NCBI GenBank assembly: GCA_002007465.1
Contig: LNAC01000754.1
Location: 546,418 to 610,417 of the forward strand
From: Ailurus styani
Lineage: Eukaryota; Chordata; Mammalia; Carnivora; Ailuridae
DNA length: 64,000 nt
Direction of reading: 5' to 3'
The notes beneath the pieces were generated by a model, which saw nothing but the letters and a program-made list of their open reading frames with translations, was not told the origin of the DNA and made no database searches. A program made the position numbers and the translations under genes. The first letter of the stretch is position 1, and every line of letters begins with the position of its first letter. Below are positions 57,656 to 64,000 of the stretch, piece after piece.

Positions 57656-57879
57656 TCCTATTTATATTCTACTATTCTTGGTTTACACAACAAGTGCTTC
57701 ATTAATAAGTTATTCTGATACCATATTCAGGGGCTTTCATTGACATTTAGGTATGAAGCTAAATCCATAACATCCGTTTTTGAATGCTTTGATTTGGTGT
57801 ATGTAACAATTTCTAGGATGAATCAGGTGTAAGATGGAGGAGAAAAATAAAAAATTGGTGGTTGGGTTATTGCATTAAG

Positions 57880-58330
57880 GAATCTGATCTCCTTTGGCCT
57901 CCCGAATGACACAGTTGTCTGTAGAAGAGCCATTCATTGTGTTGCTTCCATCATTAGAGAGGCAGTGTTTTTACTATATATTTTCCTGTTGTTTAACACA
58001 GACCCCACAAAAGGTAGGTTTTGGTCACTCTGAGGCTGCACTATTGTTTGTCCCAACCTGGCCATCCTAAATCAGGCAGGCAAACTGAAAACTAGAAATA
58101 GTGAATTGTCATTTTAAAAAAAAACCCATGTGTCCCTTTAAGCAGAAAGAAAAAAAAAATGACCCAGTGAGACATTAGGGTGATTTGGGTCTGCATTCAC
58201 TCAGCGAGAGGCAAGCTGTTCTCATCTCCTATGACTTTGGCTTCTCTTTCATTTGTATTTTCCATTTCCTTTCCCTGGGCCAGATGTGTGGATTTCCTCG
58301 TTGTGCCCAGTGACGGAGTAGACTTTTGTG
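57880..58330. promoter_or_regulatory. Candidate conserved non-coding element (alignment needed)
   Basis: A repeat-free block with 'CACTATTGTTTGTCCC' (a SOX-like ATTGTT core) near 58040, 'CATCATTAGAGAGG', and A runs at 58114-58122 and 58150-58159. Texture only. Confidence 0.25.
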
Positions 58331-58664
58331 GAAACTGCCAGGGTTATTTGTAATCTCCTGGCTTTGCAGAGATCTCAGATGCTGAGAAGAACAAATTCTG
58401 ATGTTTCACAGCCACAGGAAGAGGGGTCGAGATGTTGAGAGAAGGACAATTTGGGTGGAGTTTTCACATATGTTTCTCCTTCGTGGAGAATCCAGGGAGG
58501 GGATCTGGTGTAGTGGAGGCCAAGTTGTATTTCTGCCCTCTTTTTTCTTTGTGGCTTGGGAGAGCAGCCATGAGGAGTGCACAGTTTTAGCTTGGACCGT
58601 GACTTCCTCATCCTACAGTGCCAGGGTTGGAAAGACCAGTAAAGGTCATGTTGCTCAGCTTCCC
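58331..58664. other. Unassigned sequence
   Basis: Nothing is recognised. Confidence 0.4.
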
Positions 58665-58679
58665 ATCAAAATCAATTTT

Positions 58680-58697
58680 TTTAGACTTACTTATTTT

Positions 58698-58730
<33 letters not shown>

Positions 58731-58900
58731 GCATGCACACACAGTGGGGAGGGGCAGAGGGAGAGGGAAAAAGAGAATCTCAAGCAGACTCCTCACTGAG
58801 CATGGAGCCCCCCATGGGCTCTAATCCCAGGATCTTCAGATCATGACCTGAGCTGAAACTAAGAGTCAGACACTTAACCAACTGGGCCACCCAGGTGCCC
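58680..58900 (-). mobile_element. Can-SINE, antisense, full length with target-site duplication
   Basis: T tail and 'TTAGACTTACTTATTTTAGAG', a long (GA)n at 58703-58729, 'GAGGGAGAGGG', and the tRNA-like head ending 'GGGCCACCCAGGTGCCC'. The direct repeats at 58665-58679 and 58903-58917 differ by one base. Confidence 0.95.
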
Positions 58901-58917
58901 ACATCCAAATCAATTTT

Positions 58918-61900
58918 AGATGAAGTCTGCAAGAGAGAGTAAGAGTAACTTTGTTCATACAAAAATTGGTCTCCTAGAACCTAAAACTGATTGCCACCCT
59001 TTGACACATCTGTGGCCATCCAGAATTGGTGAACAATGTAGAACTGAAGTAAAGGATGGTGTAAAGGACATGAGTTCAGCTTCTCGTCAGGTGTGAAAAT
59101 CCCTTGGTTATAATGAAAAACAGAAGATATATTGGTGATATTGGATTGCTATGAAATCCTGATAGTCTTAAAAGGCTGTTTAACCCCAGGACCATAATAG
59201 GTGACTCCGGCAGTCTGCTCGTCACCACTTCCTACAAAGTCCGAGACAGATGTATGCATAGAGACTGAGAAAGATGCGATAAGACTTAATACTAGCCAGG
59301 GACTTGAGGAACACGCCCCAGTAAAAGCACCAGAATGGGCTAATGTGAATTCCACGGAAGACTCCTTTATCTTTGTCATCATAGGCCAACTTAAGGCTAT
59401 GCTAGAACAAAAGGAGGCCAAAAGGTCTCATCTCTCCATATGCACTCCCAATTGAAAATCAGGTTGTAAATTTTTACCACTGTGCTATGAGAAAAGGCCT
59501 CACATACCACGTAGCAGCAGATGAAAGCACAAGACTGTGAGTGTATAATCGATTGCATGACATAAATACATGGGGAATAAGAAGTCAGGCATATCTTCTG
59601 GGACCTTCTTACGTAGATATGTTGGAGAGAAGAAAGCCTGTGAAGAGGGGACGGAAGTGTCCCAGGGATTCATCTTGTTACTGTGGCTGTGCAGGAGAGT
59701 ATGGTGGAAAGGAATCTAGAAGGACCACATTAGCTTGTGTGGTCTAGTGACTCCAGCTGCGTGCACCATACTGCAGAAAAGGTTTTCTAACCTGGCCAAT
59801 CATACCAATATTCCTCCTCTTTCTCCTTCAGGTAGAAGTTGAAGGGGTCAAGAAAGGGTATGAGTTCCTCAGAGACCACACCCTTGCACAGCATCCCTAC
59901 CCATAAAGAGCCATCCATTCTCCACATTGCTCCTGATGCCATTTTACATAGGGGACAATAGCTAGATGCAGTCCCAGCGGTATGGCCTGGGTATGGATCA
60001 CTCTTCTACAGAGGGACGTGTTGAGGCTATTTCTCCACTATTTTTAGTTAACCCACTAAATATATTTTGTAAGGAAGCATATCTCAGCACACTGCCTCAC
60101 TCTAAAGTTTTATCATGGAGACCAAAGAACATGCCAGTATATGCCACCTTCTCAGAGGACGGGGAGGTCGGTCCCTGAGCTGGAGCTTCCCTGCTGCTAT
60201 GAAAGCAATCACAGAGGACACATGGTGTAGCACCAGAGCCCGCTTCTCAGATGTCCATGGAAAAGGTATATTAGTTTAGGACAATGGCTAAGTCAAATGT
60301 CTACACCCTTTTGAAAGGAGAGTTGCTTTGAGGCGAGGATGCCCTCCTATTTGAATAAGGTAGCTACTTGAAAGAAGTACTCAGTTTCTTTGTGCACAGT
60401 GAAGACCAAGGAGAAGGCCTTTGGAGAAAGTTGCACTCATACCAAAAAAAGCATCTTAGATGGTAACTTGAAATGTTGAGACACTAAGTAAAAACCCGTG
60501 ATCTGGTGTACCCGACCTATTTTTCCGCCTTTCCATTGTTAGGAGACTTTTTTCTAGCTCTTCACCTCCTCCTTCCCTTCTTTGTGATTTTTTAGTTGTC
60601 TGAAATATTAATCCTGCAAAAGTGAACTTGCATGAAATTGTTTGTTTTTATCCCTGCCTTTAATTTACTGAGGGACACAAAAGTTAAGTTGAAGATACGA
60701 AGTTGAGTTGTTTTTTAAATTGTGTTCTTAGCCGTAACACCGACCTTGAACATCTTCCGCAGCTTCCTTGATGTCTGGGGATAGTCAGTCACATTTCATT
60801 GTGTCCAAGAACCGTCATGGCCCTGTCCTTAGCGTTCTTGCAGGCTTCTCTTCACCACAGACTAAGACAGTACTTTAATGTCAATCTCCCCCTGGGAAGG
60901 AACACTCAGGGTTTGGGGTCTGACATTTCAAGGTTCAGTCCCTTTTCAGTCTCTTTCCTCTGTGTCATACTTAGTTCAGGTGCCATTGACCCTCAGTATT
61001 ACAGCTGATTCCTTATTTGCACATTTGCCTGCTCACTGAAGTTTGTTCGTGACCCCCAAGTCAATACTCTCGGCCTGCCTTCACGGTCCTCACTGACATG
61101 CACGGAGCAACAAAAAATTTGAATTGCCCTACACACGTGTTCCCAGCGAATGTCAAATAAGGTCACACTTTGCCTTCCTGTTCCAGCTTTCATACTATAA
61201 ACAAATGTCCTTTTCCTGGTCCATGGATGACTTTGCTTATTACATGTTTGTGTTTTGGTTGGTGATTTTGAGGTTTAAAATCACCTCCAAGTTGAGTGCT
61301 GAAGTGCTGTGTAGTTTTCCTACTTTAAGAAGGCTGTGACATGCCTTTTGGAGGACATACACGTGTTAGATAAGCTTTGTTCAGGCATCAACTTACGAGC
61401 TTTTGGTTGTGAGTTCAATGTTAATGAACCAATAATATATTTTAAACAGTTTTCCTTTAAATACATCACACATAAAACAAGGTTACATACTGATTGGTTG
61501 GTAAACATCCTATTACCAGAGGCTTTCAGGAACCCAACCCTCTATTTTCTCTAAGAGCAATGGCTTGATATATGGCTCATTCAGTATTTGCAGAAACTTT
61601 ACAGGAAGTAACTGCCTTAAGTAGTAAGAAATGACTGTAATTGTTTAGTAGGTGTTTTCTGTAATGATAAAGGTAAATATTACAGAGCCGGCATACGAGG
61701 TAAGAATGTGAGCATGTGAGGTACTGTGTCAGCCACATGTCATAGCAGGGACATGAGAGACCTCTCCCCTCTCCCGGAACTTGTCTAACAAGCCAGGGAG
61801 AGATACATCATTTTCTGGGCCATTTCACTTGGATCATAGCTTATTTTCTTTCACACTCTTAGTGCTTTCCAAAAGAATGGCTGTTTAATTTAAAAAAAAA

Positions 61901-61985
61901 AATTTTGGCCCCGCTGTTATGTGTACAAGTGCAATCAGAGGACCCAGGGAGAGGAGCCACCCTACTCTTCAAGACAAGGGTGGGT
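58918..61985. other. Unassigned sequence with several short frames
   Basis: No repeat family is recognised over about 3 kb. 59149-59455 carries opposite frames of 90 (minus) and 84 (plus) codons, and 59541-59747 and 59966-60178 carry plus frames of 68 and 70 codons. They are in different frames and without a domain I know. A decayed gene copy or an unassigned old repeat is possible, but nothing supports one over the other. Confidence 0.35.
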
Positions 61986-62310
61986 TGTTGAAATTTATGT
62001 TCTATCTTGACATTGTAATAAATCTCTGAGCCTGAACTAGCCTGCATTGGATATTTAATACTGTTTTTATTTTCAATACTAATCAATCATAGAAGAATGT
62101 GCTGTGGTTTTGTAGTTTCCTGTAAACGTTTAGATGAATAAAAACAGCATATTGATAGCTTATACACAGACAAGGTCATGGATAATTTTGTCTAATTCTG
62201 TGTGTCGATTGATGTGGCCATTCCACCTGCTGTGAATGTGGAATAAAACCGCCAGGACACTTTTATCTCCTGGCAGTCGCATGTGGAGATAGATGGGGCA
62301 GGGGAACCTT
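61986..62310. promoter_or_regulatory. Candidate conserved non-coding element (alignment needed)
   Basis: Repeat-free, with 'TTCAATACTAATCAATCATAG', 'CATGGATAATTTTGTCTAATTC' and 'CGATTGATGTGGCC' (PBX/homeodomain-like TGATTGAT/ATCAATCA words). Texture only. Confidence 0.28.
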
Positions 62311-62449
62311 GAGCTCTGTCCCTTAGGTGGAATATCAGACACAGTTTGGAAGACCCCTCAGACCACTGCACTGTTGAGTCACTCGTGCTGGAGACCCAGC
62401 TGCTGGGGGGGCCACATAAATCCTGATGGTGAAGCTTCTTTGGCTACAG

Positions 62450-62480
62450 TTTTTTTGTTTGTTTGTTTGTTGTTGTTTTA
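62450..62480. repeat. (TTTG)n microsatellite
   Basis: T run followed by GTTT units. Confidence 0.85.
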
Positions 62481-62739
62481 GAGGAGGTTGTTGGTAGGCA
62501 TTTAGGAAACTATCAGAGTGTGTTACTCTAATTTGGCCCTTAATGCACAGACCCCAGCAAGGCCACTTTGCTCGGCCTGCTAAGCCCTCTAGCCCAGATG
62601 GAAAGTTTGCAGCTTCCCCTCTTCTGATTGTGAATCCCAAGTGTCAAGACAGAAGAGCAGTAAGAAGGCAGTAAAATGTGACGGCTTTCTCAGGCCCCTA
62701 CTAAGAGCCTAGCCAGATGCACATTTCTTATTCCTTTTG
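62481..62739. other. Unassigned sequence
   Basis: Nothing is recognised. Confidence 0.4.
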
Positions 62740-63295
62740 GTAAATAGATTCAGATTTGGTATGATTCAGCGAACTAAAAAATATCCCCCGCTCAGAGCTC
62801 GTCTCTGCCTGCTAATTGCATGAAGCTTAACAGATCCTCCTCATCCAACACCAAATGAGGGCTGGCTGGAAATCAAAACCGCCTTGCCAGGCACTTTGGA
62901 TTTTCCAAAGGAGCTGTAATGTTCCTGGGGGTGTTGATTAATGGAAATGGGGAACTGTGTGGACTGGGGGTAAAGCCCCACAGAGTGATAGCCTGGTGCC
63001 AGTGTTTATTATTTTTGACTCCAGATTTGAAGGACTTTCCCCTGTCCTCCCTAAAGGAACTTCCTCTGTCACGTGGGGCTGATAATGGGGGTGAGGTTCA
63101 ATACCTCCTGGAGAAATGCAAAAGGGAAACACGGAATGTTAATCAGCCCAGGATTTTGCCCTCTGTTCTGTGTTGCTCTGCCCCAAAATACAAAACCTAA
63201 TTAGTGCTTCCAGAGAAGCGTTAAATGGATTTCATGCTGTTTAATAAATTCTTGATGTGCTTTGGTGCCACTGCGGAATGTGTGGTTGTTTGAGG
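62740..63295. promoter_or_regulatory. Candidate conserved non-coding element (alignment needed)
   Basis: A repeat-free 550-base block with 'GCTAATTGCATGAAGC' near 62811, 'GTTGATTAATGGAAATGGGG' near 62933, 'GAATGTTAATCAGCCC' near 63134 and TAATTA at 63198-63203 in 'CCTAATTAGTGC'. The homeodomain cores are spread over the block rather than clustered in an AT-rich island, which is why I rate it among the best candidates. Conservation is untested. Confidence 0.35.
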
Positions 63296-63744
63296 GTAGG
63301 AATCGGGAGAAGACAGGATTGCTGCAAATGCCGCCAGTGCCGTTCCCTCTCCGGTGAGCACCAGGGATGGGTGTCTGTTACTCAGGTGCTTTTTCTCTTC
63401 ACCCAAGTTTTCTTCCCTCTGGCTACCCTATCATTTTCCTGAGCTTTTTCCAGAGGTTTGGCTCACAGTAGTTCCCACCCTGAATAACCAGTAATTGCTG
63501 GTGACTGATGTACGCTGAGAACCCACTGTGTAGTGTGCACAGAATGGGACATGGGAATTCGAAGTTAGGATCTTTGCCACTGGGGAACTTATGCTTTTTT
63601 TTGGGGGGGGGATGCAGGGAGAGACAGACATATGATATCTGGTTTGCAGAGTGGAGTCTTTGTATTCAAAGTCCTCCATCATTTGTCCCTCACTTGTCCA
63701 TGGCATGGATCTCTCAGAGACTGGTCCTTGTTGTTTTCTACATC
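63296..63744. other. Unassigned sequence
   Basis: A T8-G9 homopolymer junction lies near 63595-63611. Nothing else is recognised. Confidence 0.4.
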
Positions 63745-64000
63745 AGTGGTGGTCATTGCTGCACAAGAGAACATCTGGGGAGCTTAAAAAAAAATATATA
63801 ACAGTGTCCAAGTTGCACCCTCTGTCAGTGCTTAGAGAACTTGGAAGTGCATCAGAATCACCTAGAGGGTGTGCTAAAACACACATCGCCAGGCTTTACA
63901 CCCAGAGTTCCTGAGTCAGTAGGTTCAGGATTTGAAAATGGGTACTTCCAAAAGTTATTGCTAATGCTGCTCGTCCAAAATCACAGTTGAGGAGATATTC
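63745..64000 (+). mobile_element. MER5-like hAT DNA transposon remnants, two pieces, cut by the window end
   Basis: 'CATCAGTGGTGGTCATTGCTG ... AACATCTGGGGAGCTTAAAAA' (63741-63790) then a second start, 'TCAGTGCTTAGAGAACTTGG ... CATCAGAATCACCTAGAGGGTG' (63825-63870), and 'CCAGAGTTCCTGAGTCAGTAGG' (63902-63923). Both have the wording of non-autonomous hAT-Charlie elements of the MER5 type ('ccagtggttctcaa...ttagaatcacctggggagctt'). The strand given is by that wording. Confidence 0.65.

Noticed and set aside
58401..58799. 132-codon frame ending in an R/E-repeat
   Set aside because: Its second half is the GA-rich block of an antisense Can-SINE.
59149..59421. Faint resemblance of the minus-strand peptide to a mitochondrial ATP synthase subunit c pseudogene
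   Set aside because: Only a few small residues (G, A, S, T) line up, and the conserved core does not align.

Overview
This is nuclear DNA of a carnivoran mammal, and I find no protein-coding gene I can support in it. The lineage call rests on the tRNA-Lys-derived Can-SINEs: a head reading G-C-C-T-G-G-G-T-G-G-C-T-C-A-G, a CT-rich block and an AATAAA-type A tail. It also rests on L1 3' ends of the carnivore type. The antisense SINE at 46859-47060 has the 'ATCACAAGTAGGCAGAGAGG' block, which I associate from memory with mustelids and close relatives. 'Caniform, probably musteloid' is therefore an inference, not a proof. All open frames are short, lack a recognisable domain, and mostly lie in repeats or T-rich DNA. 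The window is best read as intergenic DNA or the inside of a very large intron.

Layout. 1-2.2 kb: a carnivore L1 3' end, then an older antisense L1 broken by two Can-SINEs in opposite orientation. 2.2-10 kb: mostly unique sequence with one conserved-element-like stretch (8.5-9.2 kb). 10-15.1 kb: ancient L2 copies, two MLT1-like solo LTRs (one inside an L2), a 49-bp minisatellite, and AT-rich unique blocks. 15.1-25 kb: mainly unique sequence with one Can-SINE and old L2, MIR and L1 fragments. 25.1-30.1 kb: about 5 kb of old antisense L1, invaded by one clean Can-SINE and a younger L1 tail. This stretch carries all three ambiguous bases (N) of the window, each flanked by duplicated sequence. 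30-45 kb: unique, repeat-poor, rising in GC around 39.5-41.5 kb, with several scattered MIR/L2 relics and conserved-element-like blocks. 45-53.4 kb: SINEs (including one nested in another), old L1, L2. 53.4-55.6 kb: T-rich, L1-like DNA. 55.6-64 kb: L2/MIR relics, one Can-SINE, two or three conserved-element-like blocks, and a MER5-like DNA transposon pair at the right edge.

The strongest direct observations concern assembly and insertion history. Three one-N joins have repeated flanks. The first two together look like an empty and a SINE-filled allele laid end to end. The remaining functional interest is regulatory: several repeat-free, AT-rich blocks contain TAATTA or octamer-type motifs, but only a cross-species alignment can say whether they are conserved.
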